A stretch of 64,000 nucleotides of DNA from JAHIYG01 sp041306075 (GCA_041306075.1 JBFYKH010000071.1:14983-78982); one strand, 5' to 3'. Positions 15,935 to 25,098 are shown, counted from the first letter of the stretch. A program made the numbers and translations. Notes: generated from the letters alone by a model not told the origin.

Positions 15935-17983
15935 TTGATTTGGTTCGTTTTCGGGGCGAGCATCATAGCCCTCCTGTACGCGGCCTACCTCGCCAGGTAC
16001 GTCTTCAGCTTCGGACGCGGCGATAAGCGCATGCGCGAGATCGCAGACGCCATAAGCGAGGGCGCCAGCGCCTTCGTGAAACGCCAGTACGCGACGATAA
16101 CCGTGCTCACCCTGATAATAGGCGCCCTGATATTCGCGGCATACTTCCTCATTGGCGAGTCCGTAAGCGGCCTTAAGACGGCCGGCGCATTCGTCTTCGG
16201 GGCGTTCTGCTCGGGCCTAGCAGGCGTCGTCGGCATGTGGGTGTCGGTGCGCGCCAACGTCAGGGTCGCGCAGGCGTCCAAGCACGGCCTGGACGAGGCC
16301 ATGAAGGTCGCATTCCGGAGCGGCGCCGTCTCCGGGATAATCATAGTCGCGCTCTCGCTCCTTGGCGTCAGCATACTCTACGCTCTGTACTCGATGGGCT
16401 CCGAGGCCACGGAAGTCCCGTTCATGATAGTCGGCTTCGGATTCGGCGCCTCCTTCGTCGCCCTGTTCGCCCAGCTCGGCGGAGGCATATACACGAAGGG
16501 AGCGGACGTCGGAGCGGACCTCGTCGGAAAGGTCGAAGTCGACATACCCGAGGACGACCCCAGGAACCCCGCCGTCATCGCAGACCTCGTGGGAGACAAC
16601 GTCGGCGACTGCGCGGGCCGCGGAGCCGACCTCTTCGAGTCCACCGCGGCCGAGAACATCGGCGCCATGATACTCGGCGTCGCCCTGTATCCGGTGTTCG
16701 GCGTCGCGGGCATACTGTTCCCGCTCGTCGCAAGGGCCGGAGGCCTCCTGGCGAGCCTGGTCGGAATCATGTCCGTGAGAGACGCGGGGGACGGCGACCC
16801 CATGTCCGCCCTCAACAGGGGATACTACATCTCCGCCATACTCTCGGCGGCGTTCCTCGCCGCGGCCACATACTACATGCTCGGCCCCCACTGGCTCCTG
16901 TTCTTCATGTGCGGCATAGTCGGGATAATCACGTCCGTCCTGATAATCTGGATAACCATCTACTACACAGAATCCCGGTACAATCCCGTGAAGTCGATAG
17001 CCGAGGCCTCGCTCACGGGCAGCGCGACCAACATCATGGTGGGGTTCGCGATAGCCCTCGAGACGACGGGGATGCCGATAGTCGTGCTGTGCGGTGCCCT
17101 CATGGCGTCATACACGCTCGGGGACTGGTCCGGGATAGCCCACGGGGGCCTCTACGGCACCGCAATCGCCACCATGGGCATGCTGAGCACATGCGCCTAC
17201 GTCCTGGCCATGGACACGTTCGGCCCCATAACCGACAACGCGGGCGGCATCAACCAGATGAGCGGCCAGGCCGAGAAGTACAGGAAAATCACGGACAAGC
17301 TCGACGCGGTCGGGAACACTACGAAGGCCCTGACTAAAGGCTACGCAATCGGCTCAGCGGCGCTCGCAGCATTCCTCCTCTTCAGCGCATACCTCGACGA
17401 GGTCACCAAGTACTCCGGCTCAGTCCCGGTCATAGACATGGCGAAGGTGCCCGTATTCGTGGGTGCCATGCTCGGGGGGATGATAGTCTTCGTCTTCTCC
17501 TCGTTCGCCATCCGGGCGGTCGGGCAGACGGCGTTCGAGGTCGTGAACGAGGTCAGGAGGCAGTTCAGGGAGATTAAGGGGCTGATGTCCGGGGACGCTA
17601 AGCCCGACTATGCTACTTGCGTCGACATCTGCACGCGCACCGCCCTGAAGGAGATGGTGCTCCCCGGCGTCTTCGTCGTCGCCGTCACAATCGCAGTCGG
17701 TATCCTACTTAAGGCTGAGGCCACGGGGGCGTTCCTCATGTCTAGCACGATAAGCGGCATACTCATGGCGCTAGTCCTCAACACCGGCGGCGGCGCGTGG
17801 GACAACGCCAAGAAGTACATAGAGGACGGGGCCCACGGCGGCAAGGGCAGCGAAGCCCACAAGGCCGCGGTCATCGGCGACACCATCGGCGACCCCTTCA
17901 AGGACACGGCGGGCCCGAGCCTCCACGTCCTGATAAAGCTCCTGTCCACCCTCACCCTGATACTGGTGCCCCTGTTCGTCTGA
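15935..17983 (+). CDS. hppA: membrane-bound proton-pumping pyrophosphatase, K+-independent type
   Basis: Couples PPi hydrolysis to H+ export. About 682 residues, some 16 transmembrane helices. The catalytic region is intact: GGGIYTKGADVGADLVGKVE, the acidic IPEDDPRNP segment, and GDNVGDCAGRGADLFE. The residue that distinguishes subfamilies is Lys in GNTTKALTKGYAIGS; Ala there marks K+-dependent pumps, so this one is predicted K+-independent and H+-pumping. The start is unusual. GGTGA at 15924-15928 fits a TTG at 15935; a TTG at 15929 touches the Shine-Dalgarno sequence directly. A T7 run follows the stop. The PPi-type PFK at 48941 complements it. Confidence 0.95.
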   Translation: MIWFVFGASIIALLYAAYLARYVFSFGRGDKRMREIADAISEGASAFVKRQYATITVLTLIIGALIFAAYFLIGESVSGLKTAGAFVFGAFCSGLAGVVGMWVSVRANVRVAQASKHGLDEAMKVAFRSGAVSGIIIVALSLLGVSILYALYSMGSEATEVPFMIVGFGFGASFVALFAQLGGGIYTKGADVGADLVGKVEVDIPEDDPRNPAVIADLVGDNVGDCAGRGADLFESTAAENIGAMILGVALYPVFGVAGILFPLVARAGGLLASLVGIMSVRDAGDGDPMSALNRGYYISAILSAAFLAAATYYMLGPHWLLFFMCGIVGIITSVLIIWITIYYTESRYNPVKSIAEASLTGSATNIMVGFAIALETTGMPIVVLCGALMASYTLGDWSGIAHGGLYGTAIATMGMLSTCAYVLAMDTFGPITDNAGGINQMSGQAEKYRKITDKLDAVGNTTKALTKGYAIGSAALAAFLLFSAYLDEVTKYSGSVPVIDMAKVPVFVGAMLGGMIVFVFSSFAIRAVGQTAFEVVNEVRRQFREIKGLMSGDAKPDYATCVDICTRTALKEMVLPGVFVVAVTIAVGILLKAEATGAFLMSSTISGILMALVLNTGGGAWDNAKKYIEDGAHGGKGSEAHKAAVIGDTIGDPFKDTAGPSLHVLIKLLSTLTLILVPLFV

Positions 17984-17987
17984 GGCT

Positions 17988-18008
17988 GGGGCTTTTTTTA
18001 TCGGCCCC
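17988..18008 (+). terminator. T7 run flanked by GGGGC/GCCCC after hppA
   Basis: A T7 run (17993-17999) begins 9 bp after the hppA stop. GGGGC before it and GCCCC after it are complementary, so the T-run sits in the loop of a small hairpin. Probable transcription stop before the SPFH gene. Confidence 0.5.
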
Positions 18009-18023
18009 GCCAAAGTATTCCTC

Positions 18024-19010
18024 ATGGAACGGTACAACCCCCAGATTGACGGGGAATTGGGCAACAAGATAGTGAAGTATGTCGTATACGGCGTCGTCGG
18101 CTTCTTCGTCGCCGTCCTCTTACTGAACTCCGTGTTCGACGTGCTGGTCGTCGTGCAGCCCGGCTACGTCGGCGTCGACTACACGGCATGGGGCGGGATA
18201 ACGATGGACAAGGTCCGGGAGCCGGGCTGGAGCCTGAAGCTGCCTATAATACAGAAGGTCTACATGGTGAAGACCGCCAGGGACACGGTCAACCTCTATC
18301 CGGGCGGGGACGACGTTGCCATAACGGCCCCTACTAAGGAGGGCCTCCTGGTGACGACGGACGTCTCGGTCCTTTACCGGATTAAGCCGGGCGTGGCGCC
18401 GAAGCTGGTCCAGGAGCTGACTCCGGACTACAGGCGCGGGACGATTATGCCGAGGATACGCTCCGCCGTCCGGGAGGTGAGCGGCGGCATGTCGGTGACA
18501 GAGCTGTATGGTCCGGGCAGGGAGAGGATGCAGCAGGAGATATTCAACAAGCTCCTGGTCGAGCTGGAGAAGGACGGCTTCATCCTCGAGGAGGTACTGG
18601 TCAGGGAGATAGACATGCCCCCCGACATAACCCGTGCGATAGAGGACAAGCAGTCCATGGAGCAGTCGGCGATGAAGAAGCAGTACGAGGTCGACCTCAC
18701 CCAGAAGGAGGCCGAGCGGCTGAAGCTCCAGGGCGAGGGCCAGGCTAACATGCAGGTGGCGATAGCGGACGGCGAGGCGAAGGCGCAGATTGCGAGGGCC
18801 AAGGGCCAGGCCGAGGCGAAGCTCATCGTCGCCAAGGCGGAGGCCGAGGCGCTGAAGACGGTCGCGGACGCGATGAGCGCTAATCCGAGGGCCTACGACT
18901 TCAAGCAGCTGCAGATAATGGAGCAGCTCTACACGAACCCGAACACGAAGTTCGTGGCGCTGCCGAGCGACCAGATGATATACCAGCTGCCCGCGAGCAT
19001 GACTCAGTGA
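18024..19010 (+). CDS. SPFH/band-7 membrane scaffold protein (stomatin/prohibitin-like)
   Basis: 328 residues: a single N-terminal membrane anchor (about residues 19-43), then an SPFH/PHB domain (about 45-230, including VQPGYVGVDY and the LVTTDVSVLYRI strand pair). A Glu/Ala/Lys-rich coiled coil follows (about 215-285: EGQANMQVAIADGEAKAQIA, then ARAKGQAEAKLI). Such proteins oligomerise into membrane rings and modulate proteases or lipid microdomains. No NfeD partner lies next to it. The tail overlaps the convergent Nudix gene by 7 bp. Confidence 0.88.
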   Translation: MERYNPQIDGELGNKIVKYVVYGVVGFFVAVLLLNSVFDVLVVVQPGYVGVDYTAWGGITMDKVREPGWSLKLPIIQKVYMVKTARDTVNLYPGGDDVAITAPTKEGLLVTTDVSVLYRIKPGVAPKLVQELTPDYRRGTIMPRIRSAVREVSGGMSVTELYGPGRERMQQEIFNKLLVELEKDGFILEEVLVREIDMPPDITRAIEDKQSMEQSAMKKQYEVDLTQKEAERLKLQGEGQANMQVAIADGEAKAQIARAKGQAEAKLIVAKAEAEALKTVADAMSANPRAYDFKQLQIMEQLYTNPNTKFVALPSDQMIYQLPASMTQ

Positions 19011-19501
19011 TTGCGGACATACTCCCGGAGTATCGGCAGAAGCTCAGCCGTCTCCGGGATGAACTTTTCTTTTCTGACCAGCTCTTCGGCCTCAGCCACG
19101 GTCATGAACCATCCGGCCTCGATTTCCTCCGCAAGGAGCTTCGGCTCCCCGTCGGCGACGAACCCGTAAACAGTGACGTTCTCGCACTCCTGCGGCAGCC
19201 TCTTCCTGAAGTAACCCATCCTGAAGGGCTTCGATTTTAATCCCGCCTCCTCCTCGGCCTCCCGGACGACGGCATCGTCGGGCGTCTCACCGGAGCCGAC
19301 GTGGCCGCCGAGTACGATGCTTTGGAGGCCGCCGAAGAACTCCTTGTCTTTCGACCTTCGATTGACCAGCACCCTCCCCGCCTTGTCGAATATGAAGAAC
19401 TGGACGCTCCTGTGGGTCAGCCGCCCACCATGGCACTCGCCCCTTGAGGCCTGTCCGACGACCCGGTCATCGTCGTCGACGACGTCGAAGACCTCGCTCA
19501 T
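19004..19501 (-). CDS. Nudix hydrolase
   Basis: 165 residues with a perfect Nudix box: GHVGSGETPDDAVVREAEEE followed by AGL (GX5EX7REUXEEXGU). The N-terminal EVFDVVDDDDRVVGQASRGE and HRSVQFFIFDKAGRVLVNRR resemble the IDI/YfcD-like branch. The substrate is a nucleoside or isoprenoid diphosphate and cannot be fixed from sequence. Its ATG overlaps the mcm stop by 4 bp, so it is the second gene of the mcm operon, which hints at nucleotide-pool housekeeping. Confidence 0.9.
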   Translation of the reverse strand: MSEVFDVVDDDDRVVGQASRGECHGGRLTHRSVQFFIFDKAGRVLVNRRSKDKEFFGGLQSIVLGGHVGSGETPDDAVVREAEEEAGLKSKPFRMGYFRKRLPQECENVTVYGFVADGEPKLLAEEIEAGWFMTVAEAEELVRKEKFIPETAELLPILREYVRNH

Positions 19502-21504
19502 CTTTCCTCTACGAACATGTACCTGCCGTGCCTGGGCTCGTATATTATCCCCTTGTTCCTGAGCTCGTTCACGACGCGCTCGACGTCGAAGCGGTCTATG
19601 TTCTTCGCCTTTGCGGACTCCACCAGGTCGTCCAGGGTCGCCATGTTGTCCGGCGAGGCGCCGGCAAGCTGCCTCATGATGTCCTCCACAGCCTTTATCC
19701 TGTCCCTCACGCTCTTGGGGTGGTCCGTGACTATCCTGTCTATGTCGAGCTCGCCCGTGGCCGCGTCCGTCGCTATCTCCCTGAGGACGAACTCCGTCAG
19801 CCTGATGGCGCGGTCAACGTCAGACAGCGACACCTCGTTGGAGAGGCGCATCTTCGCCGACGCCTCCGAAAGCCTGATGAGCGCCTCAAGCTGCCTCGGG
19901 GTCGCTGCGGCCGTGCCCTTGCTCCTGCCCCTCAAGGCGACGTAGAACCCCTTCAGCTTCTCGGCCGTGGTCGCGTCAAGCCGGGGGTTCACGTTCCTGC
20001 GCGCATAGGCGACGTACTTCCTGAAAAGTCCCTGGTCTATCGCCGGCGCTATCTTCTTCATCTCCTCCTCGGACTGGTGCATGAGGAGCATCTGGTCTGC
20101 TATCGCCCTGTCCCTCTCGCTGTCGAGTATGTCCCTTATCGCGAAGATGAGGTCGAACCTGGATATCAGGGTCGGCGGTATGTCGAACTGGTCCGCCAGC
20201 GGCTTGTACGTGTCGAACCTGGAGAACTTCGGGTTCGAGGCCGCGAGTATGCTCGTGTTCGCCTTGAACTTGGCGACTATCCCGGCCTTGGCGACGCTGA
20301 TGGTCTGCTGCTCCATGGCCTCGTGCATGGCGCTCCGGTCCTCCTTATCCATCTTGTCGAACTCGTCTATCGCGGCTATCCCGCCTCCCGCAAGGACGAG
20401 AGCCCCCGCCTTCAGGGTCCACGCGCCCTCCGCGAACTCGTCCTTCTCGGCGGTGGCCGTGAGCCCGGCGCCCGTGGTCCCCTTACCCGTGACGAATATG
20501 CATTTGGGGGCTATTTTCGTGACGTACTGGAGTATCCTGGATTTCGCGACTCCCGGGTCACCTATGAGGAGGAGGTGTATGTCGCCACGGGCGACGGTGC
20601 CCTCGGGCGTCACCTTGCCCTGCCTTCCGCCGAAGAGCTGGAGGGCTATGGCCTCCTTCATTTCGTTGTATCCGTAGATTGAGGGCGCTATCGACTTGAT
20701 TATCTTGTCGTGGAGCTCCGGTTCCTTCGCCAAAAGGAGTATCTGCCTCTCCTCCTCGTCGCTGATGTCCAGCTCCTCGAACTCCTTCTGTATCGCCTCT
20801 ATGTGGTTGACTTCGATGCGCTTGTGGTATACGGCGCCCTTCATCTTCGGGGGCGTCAGCCGGACTATCCCCGTGATCATGACCTGGTCGCCCGCGGTCA
20901 CGAGGTCGGTCATGTCGTCCTCGGCCCAGAGCTCGATTCTGCGGGCCTGCTCGCCGCCCCTCAGCATCTCGAGGGGCTCCTGTATCTCCAGGGACTGGAC
21001 GTCCGTCCACATGCTCTCCTCCGCGATGAACCTGAGGTCGCTCTTGCCGCAGGACTTGCAGCGGTGCGGCTCGATGAGCATCATCTTGTCCTGCACCACC
21101 CAGTTCTTCTCGTCGCAGCGGTTGCACACGAAGAGGGCGTTCTGGACCTTCGGATTCACCTCCGTTATCTTGGTCACCGTCCCCTCGACGGCTATCATGC
21201 GGCCTATGTACTCCGCGGTGATGTTCCTGACATCGACGTTGTACCCCTTCACCTTCGGGAGGTTGGTGAACCTCGTGTGGAACTTCGGCTTCTCGACGAT
21301 GGTGAGTATGCCCATGTTGTTGAGGATTTCGTCGAATAAGCTAAGGACCTCGTCGGGGCTCTCCCTAAGCCTGTCGGCGAGCTCGTGGTCGAAGCGCTCG
21401 AGCTCCGCGAAGTCCAGGACTAGGCTCTTCACGTCCGGGTACTTCTCCCCGAGCGTCCTCAGCTGCTCCTTCTGCCTTCCGATGAACTCCTCAACCTTTT
21501 CCAA
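19498..21504 (-). CDS. mcm: replicative DNA helicase MCM
   Basis: Homohexameric 3'-5' helicase that unwinds DNA at archaeal forks. 668 residues, standard length. Seen: the N-terminal OB/zinc region with CNRCDEKNW and HRCKSCGKSDL (about 125-155), Walker A GDPGVAKS (about 315), Walker B IAAIDEFDKM, sensor 1 AASNP, and arginine finger SRFDLIF. A C-terminal winged-helix tail ends KGIIYEPRHGRYMFVEER. The ATG at 21504 is followed in the operon by the Nudix gene. It is divergent from the mevalonate operon, with 142 bp between start codons. Confidence 0.97.
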   Translation of the reverse strand: MEKVEEFIGRQKEQLRTLGEKYPDVKSLVLDFAELERFDHELADRLRESPDEVLSLFDEILNNMGILTIVEKPKFHTRFTNLPKVKGYNVDVRNITAEYIGRMIAVEGTVTKITEVNPKVQNALFVCNRCDEKNWVVQDKMMLIEPHRCKSCGKSDLRFIAEESMWTDVQSLEIQEPLEMLRGGEQARRIELWAEDDMTDLVTAGDQVMITGIVRLTPPKMKGAVYHKRIEVNHIEAIQKEFEELDISDEEERQILLLAKEPELHDKIIKSIAPSIYGYNEMKEAIALQLFGGRQGKVTPEGTVARGDIHLLLIGDPGVAKSRILQYVTKIAPKCIFVTGKGTTGAGLTATAEKDEFAEGAWTLKAGALVLAGGGIAAIDEFDKMDKEDRSAMHEAMEQQTISVAKAGIVAKFKANTSILAASNPKFSRFDTYKPLADQFDIPPTLISRFDLIFAIRDILDSERDRAIADQMLLMHQSEEEMKKIAPAIDQGLFRKYVAYARRNVNPRLDATTAEKLKGFYVALRGRSKGTAAATPRQLEALIRLSEASAKMRLSNEVSLSDVDRAIRLTEFVLREIATDAATGELDIDRIVTDHPKSVRDRIKAVEDIMRQLAGASPDNMATLDDLVESAKAKNIDRFDVERVVNELRNKGIIYEPRHGRYMFVEER

Positions 21505-21595
21505 GCCGACGCACCAGCCAAAAACCGGAGTAACGTATAGGTAGCGGGGGATTTATAAAACTATGCTTGGCGAACCCGCAATCAACTTCGTCATT

Positions 21596-21615
21596 TGTCG
21601 AACATACGTTCGACA
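21596..21615. promoter_or_regulatory. perfect inverted repeat, candidate operator of mevalonate operon
   Basis: TGTCGAAC-ATAC-GTTCGACA: 8-bp arms, perfectly complementary, 4-bp spacer. It directly abuts the TATA box (TATTTAAA, about 21617-21624) of the HTH regulator gene and covers the BRE position. Binding would block TBP/TFB access. A dimeric HTH protein encoded by the first gene is the obvious candidate for autoregulation. Confidence 0.6.
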
Positions 21616-21646
21616 TTATTTAAACCTCACAGCCTATAATACGGCT

Positions 21647-22354
21647 ATGTCCAAGGAGACCGAAGGCGCGGCCAAGGTCATGGCGGGGGAGATAACGCTC
21701 TCCAAGGACCATGCGGAGTCCATGCGCAGATGGCGGTGCGCCTTCGGCGTGAGGCAGGCGGAACTCGCAAAAAGGCTGAAGGTGTCCCCATCCGTCGTCT
21801 CCGACTACGAGAGCGGCCGCAGGCGCTCACCCGGCGTGGGATACGTCAGCCGCCTCGTCGAGACACTCGTCGGCATCGACCTCGAACGCGGCGGCCAGGT
21901 CATATCCAAGTTCATCACCCCCCACGAGCCGGGGGCCATACTGGACATCAGGGAGTTCGACGCCCCCGTGAAGGCGTCGCGCATCGTGAAGCTCCTGGAC
22001 GGGGAGGTCCTCACCCAGAAGGCGAATGTCGCCCACAAGGAGATGATGGGCTACACCGTGATAGACAGCATCCAGGCGATACTCAGGCTCAACGACCGGG
22101 ACTTCAGGACCATATACGGCTCCACGACGGAGCGCGCCCTCGTGTTCACGAAGGTTAGGCTCGGCCGCTCCCCGCTCATCGCCATCAAAGTCACCCAGCA
22201 GAAGCCCGGGATGATAGTCCTTCACGGGCTCGCGGCTAACAAGGTGGACAAGCTCGCACTCCACATAGCGGAGAGCGAGAATATACCCCTCGCGGTGTCA
22301 GGGCTTAAAAACGAGGAAGACGTTATAGAAAGGCTCAGGAGGAACCTAACATGA
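21647..22354 (+). CDS. HTH (XRE/Cro-type) transcriptional regulator of the mevalonate operon
   Basis: 235 residues: an XRE helix-turn-helix at about residues 30-70 (VRQAELAKRLKVSPSVVSDY, then ESGRRRSP), followed by a C-terminal alpha/beta domain. This is the archaeal COG1709-like family, commonly found in front of HMG-CoA synthase. The frame is open from 21563, but the TATA box is about 26 bp before the ATG at 21647 and the operator candidate is just upstream, so the leaderless ATG was chosen. The stop overlaps the HMG-CoA synthase ATG by 4 bp. Autoregulation through the 21596-21615 palindrome is inference. Confidence 0.88.
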   Translation: MSKETEGAAKVMAGEITLSKDHAESMRRWRCAFGVRQAELAKRLKVSPSVVSDYESGRRRSPGVGYVSRLVETLVGIDLERGGQVISKFITPHEPGAILDIREFDAPVKASRIVKLLDGEVLTQKANVAHKEMMGYTVIDSIQAILRLNDRDFRTIYGSTTERALVFTKVRLGRSPLIAIKVTQQKPGMIVLHGLAANKVDKLALHIAESENIPLAVSGLKNEEDVIERLRRNLT

Positions 22355-23403
22355 CAGGGATAGTCGGCTACGGCGCATACGTGCCCAAGTACAGGATAAA
22401 GACGGTGGAGATAAGCAAGGTGTGGGGCGGAGAGGGCGACCGGGTCGCCAAAGGCCTGAACGTCCACGAGAAGAGCGTCCCCGGCCTCGACGAGGACGTC
22501 GTCACCATATCCGTAGCAGCTGCAAGGCTCTCAATCCGGCACGCGAGAATCGACCCGAAGGACATCGAGGCGATATACGTGGGCTCGGAGTCGCACCCGT
22601 ACGCCGTGAAGCCGACGGCGACGATAGTCGCGGAGGCGTTGGAGGCCACGCCCGACATGACGGCCGCCGACTTCCAGTTCGCATGCAAGGCCGGGACGGC
22701 CGCGATACAGACGTGCATGGGCCTCACGAAGTCGAAGATGATAAAGTACGGCCTCGCCATAGGCGCTGACACGAGCCAGGGCAGGCCCGGGGACGCCCTC
22801 GAGTACACCGCGTCCGCGGGCGGAGCGGCCTACATCATCGGCGAGGAGAGGACCGTGGCGGACATAACGGACACATACTCGTTCTCCACGGACACCCCGG
22901 ACTTCTGGAGGAGGGAGGGGCAGGATTTCCCGCGGCACGGCTCCAGGTTCACGGGCGAGCCCGCATACTTCAAGCACGTCATAGCCGCGTCGAAGAGGAT
23001 AATGGAGCGCAACAGCCTCAAGCCGGAGGACTTCAAGTACGCGGTCTTCCACCAGCCCAACGGGAAGTTCCCGCTGCAGGCCGCCCACATGCTCGGATTC
23101 AAGCGGGAGCAGGTCGAAGCCGGCCTCCTCACGCCCGTCATCGGCAACACCTACTCGGGCGCGACGCCCATCGGCCTCTCCGCCGTCCTGGACGTCGCAG
23201 AGCCCGGAGACATGATACTGGCGACATCCTACGGCTCGGGGGCGGGAAGCGACGCCTTCGTCATAGAGGCGACCGACCTGATATCCGAAAACCGGAACCC
23301 GGAGCCGGTGAGGGAGCAGATAAAGCACAAAGAGTACCTGGACTACAGCATATACGCCAAATTCAAGGGCAAGATAAAGGGGGTATACCTCCAGAAAGGG
23401 TGA
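22351..23403 (+). CDS. hydroxymethylglutaryl-CoA synthase
   Basis: Condenses acetoacetyl-CoA with acetyl-CoA for archaeal membrane isoprenoids. 350 residues, archaeal length. The nucleophile Cys is in FQFACKAGTAAIQ, the catalytic His in AVFHQPNGKFP, and the C-terminal GSGAGSDAF loop is present. Start ATG in an ATGA overlap with the regulator; the stop overlaps a GTG of the thiolase. In methanogens, HMG-CoA synthase, thiolase and the DUF35 protein form one complex that channels acetoacetyl-CoA; the same gene order here implies the same assembly. Confidence 0.95.
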   Translation: MTGIVGYGAYVPKYRIKTVEISKVWGGEGDRVAKGLNVHEKSVPGLDEDVVTISVAAARLSIRHARIDPKDIEAIYVGSESHPYAVKPTATIVAEALEATPDMTAADFQFACKAGTAAIQTCMGLTKSKMIKYGLAIGADTSQGRPGDALEYTASAGGAAYIIGEERTVADITDTYSFSTDTPDFWRREGQDFPRHGSRFTGEPAYFKHVIAASKRIMERNSLKPEDFKYAVFHQPNGKFPLQAAHMLGFKREQVEAGLLTPVIGNTYSGATPIGLSAVLDVAEPGDMILATSYGSGAGSDAFVIEATDLISENRNPEPVREQIKHKEYLDYSIYAKFKGKIKGVYLQKG

Positions 23404-23408
23404 ATGGG

Positions 23409-24578
23409 ATGACTGACGTCGCAATAATAGGGGCCGGGGTGACCCAGTTCGGGGAATTCTGGGAGCGAAGCTACAGGGACCTGATAACCGAGGCGGGAGT
23501 GAAGGCGATAAAGGACGCGGGCATAGACGGCATAGAAGTCCAGGCATTGTACGTGGGCTCCATGACGCCCGGCATCTTCATACAGCAGGAGCACATCGGC
23601 CCACTGGTGGCGGACAACGCGGGCCTCACCGGCATACCGGCGACCCGCGTGGAGTCGGCCTGCGCATCGGGCGGAATAGCGCTCAGGGAGGCGTATCTCG
23701 CAATCAAGGCAGGCGTCGCGGACGTGGTCGTCGCGGGCGGCGTCGAGAAGATGACGGACGCCAGCATCGAGCACGCGACCGACGCGCTCGCAGGGGCCGC
23801 GGACCAGGAGTGGGAGGCCTTCCACGGGGTCACCTTCCCGGCATTGTACGCGATGATGGCGCGCCGCCACATGCTAGAGTACGGCACGACTGAGGAGCAG
23901 ATGGGCATGGTCGCGGTCAAGAACCACCATAACGGGGCCTTCAACCCTAACGCGCAGTTCAGGAAGCCGGTGACGCTCGAGGAGGTCATGAAGTCCTCCC
24001 CGGTCGCGGACCCACTTAAGCTCCTGGACTGTTCCCCCATAACCGACGGGGCGGCGGCGGTCATACTGGCGAGCCGTGAGCGCGCCCGGGAACTCTGCGA
24101 CAACCCGGTCTGGATAACAGGCTCCGGTCAGGCGTCCGACACCCTGGCATTGCACGACCGCAAGAGCCTGTGCAGGACGGAGGCCGCGGTGAAGGCCTCG
24201 AAGATGGCCTACAAGATGGCCAACGTCTCGCCCGCGGACCTGGACTTCGCGGAAGTCCATGACTGCTTCACGATAGCGGAGATAATGGCGATAGAGAGCC
24301 TCGGCTTCTGCAAGCTCGGGGAAGGCGGCAAGTTCACCGAGCGGGGGGAGACGTCCCTGAAGGGCTCGATGCCCGTCAACACGTCGGGCGGCCTCAAGGC
24401 GAAGGGCCACCCTGTGGGGGCGACGGGGATAGCCCAGGCGGTGGAGGCGGTGCTTCAGCTTCGGGGCAAGGCCGAGAAAAGGCAGGTTGACGGGGCGAAG
24501 GTCGGCCTCGCCCACAACGTCGGGGGCAGCGGCGCCTCATGCGTGGTCCACATATTCGAGAACGAGGTGCGGAAATGA
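23409..24578 (+). CDS. acetyl-CoA C-acetyltransferase (archaeal SCP2-type thiolase)
   Basis: Makes acetoacetyl-CoA for the adjacent HMG-CoA synthase. About 389 residues. The nucleophile Cys is in VESACASGG; the catalytic His is in KAKGHPVGATG; EVHDCFTIAE and HNVGGSGASC complete the active site. A GTG at 23400 overlaps the HMGS stop, but GGTGA at 23398-23402 is well placed for the ATG at 23409, which also gives the standard MTDVAIIGAGVTQFG start. The stop overlaps the DUF35 ATG by 4 bp. Confidence 0.94.
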   Translation: MTDVAIIGAGVTQFGEFWERSYRDLITEAGVKAIKDAGIDGIEVQALYVGSMTPGIFIQQEHIGPLVADNAGLTGIPATRVESACASGGIALREAYLAIKAGVADVVVAGGVEKMTDASIEHATDALAGAADQEWEAFHGVTFPALYAMMARRHMLEYGTTEEQMGMVAVKNHHNGAFNPNAQFRKPVTLEEVMKSSPVADPLKLLDCSPITDGAAAVILASRERARELCDNPVWITGSGQASDTLALHDRKSLCRTEAAVKASKMAYKMANVSPADLDFAEVHDCFTIAEIMAIESLGFCKLGEGGKFTERGETSLKGSMPVNTSGGLKAKGHPVGATGIAQAVEAVLQLRGKAEKRQVDGAKVGLAHNVGGSGASCVVHIFENEVRK

Positions 24579-24976
24579 CGGAAGGCCTTGCGTTGCACTG
24601 GAGGCTCATCCAGCCCAGGTACAATCTCGTCGGCAGCGTCTGCAAGACGTGCGGTCAGCATTATTTCCCGCCGAGGAACATCTGTCCGGACTGCAGGCGA
24701 AGGGGCGTGATAGAGAAGTTCAAGTTCTCGGGCGAAGGCGAAGTCTACACCTACACGGTGGTGCGCGCGGCGCCGACCGGGTTCGAGTACCAGAAGCCCT
24801 ACGTCGTCGCGATAGTCAAGCTGAGTGAGGGCGCCCTTTGCACCGCGCAGCTCGTCGACTGCAGGCCGGAGGAGGTCGAGGTCGGCAAGCCGGTGGAGAT
24901 GGTGTTCCGGAAGATTATGGCGGACGATGAGGCCGGGATAATCCGTTACGGGTATAAGTTTAGGTTAAAGAGATAG
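24575..24976 (+). CDS. DUF35 OB-fold / zinc-ribbon protein (thiolase-HMGS scaffold)
   Basis: 133 residues. A rubredoxin-like zinc ribbon (C23xxC26 and C37xxC40, VCKTCGQHYFPPRNICPDC) is followed by an OB fold (about 50-130, EVYTYTVVRAAPTGFEYQKP). In the methanogen complex this protein bridges thiolase and HMG-CoA synthase and shares the CoA site. The ATG at 24575 overlaps the thiolase stop. Last gene of the four-gene mevalonate operon. Role by homology and gene order, high confidence. Confidence 0.92.
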   Translation: MTEGLALHWRLIQPRYNLVGSVCKTCGQHYFPPRNICPDCRRRGVIEKFKFSGEGEVYTYTVVRAAPTGFEYQKPYVVAIVKLSEGALCTAQLVDCRPEEVEVGKPVEMVFRKIMADDEAGIIRYGYKFRLKR

Positions 24977-24987
24977 TTTAATCTAAA

Positions 24988-24997
24988 TTTATAAATA
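24988..24997 (+). promoter_or_regulatory. strong TATA element upstream of the tRNA-Arg region
   Basis: TTTATAAATA, just after the mevalonate operon. The predicted transcription start near 25022 coincides with an 8-bp inverted repeat (CACATTTA-GAAAAG-TAAATGTG, 25021-25042). No coding frame with a credible start follows, so the transcript is probably non-coding and may run through to the tRNA. Confidence 0.4.
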
Positions 24998-25062
24998 CGT
25001 GGTACCTTGGTTAACAAGAACACATTTAGAAAAGTAAATGTGCAAATGTAACCTATCTACCT

Positions 25063-25098
25063 CCCCCAACCACCCCCCCAAAACACCCCCTAAACCCC
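25063..25098 (-). other. G-quadruplex-capable tract (C-runs on the plus strand)
   Basis: Four C-runs on the plus strand: 25063-25067 (5), 25073-25079 (7), 25086-25090 (5) and 25095-25098 (4), separated by short A/C/T loops. The minus strand therefore has four runs of at least four G with loops of 4-6 nt, a strong G4 pattern. The plus strand from about 25051 to 25104 contains no G at all, a marked strand asymmetry. Confidence 0.6.
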
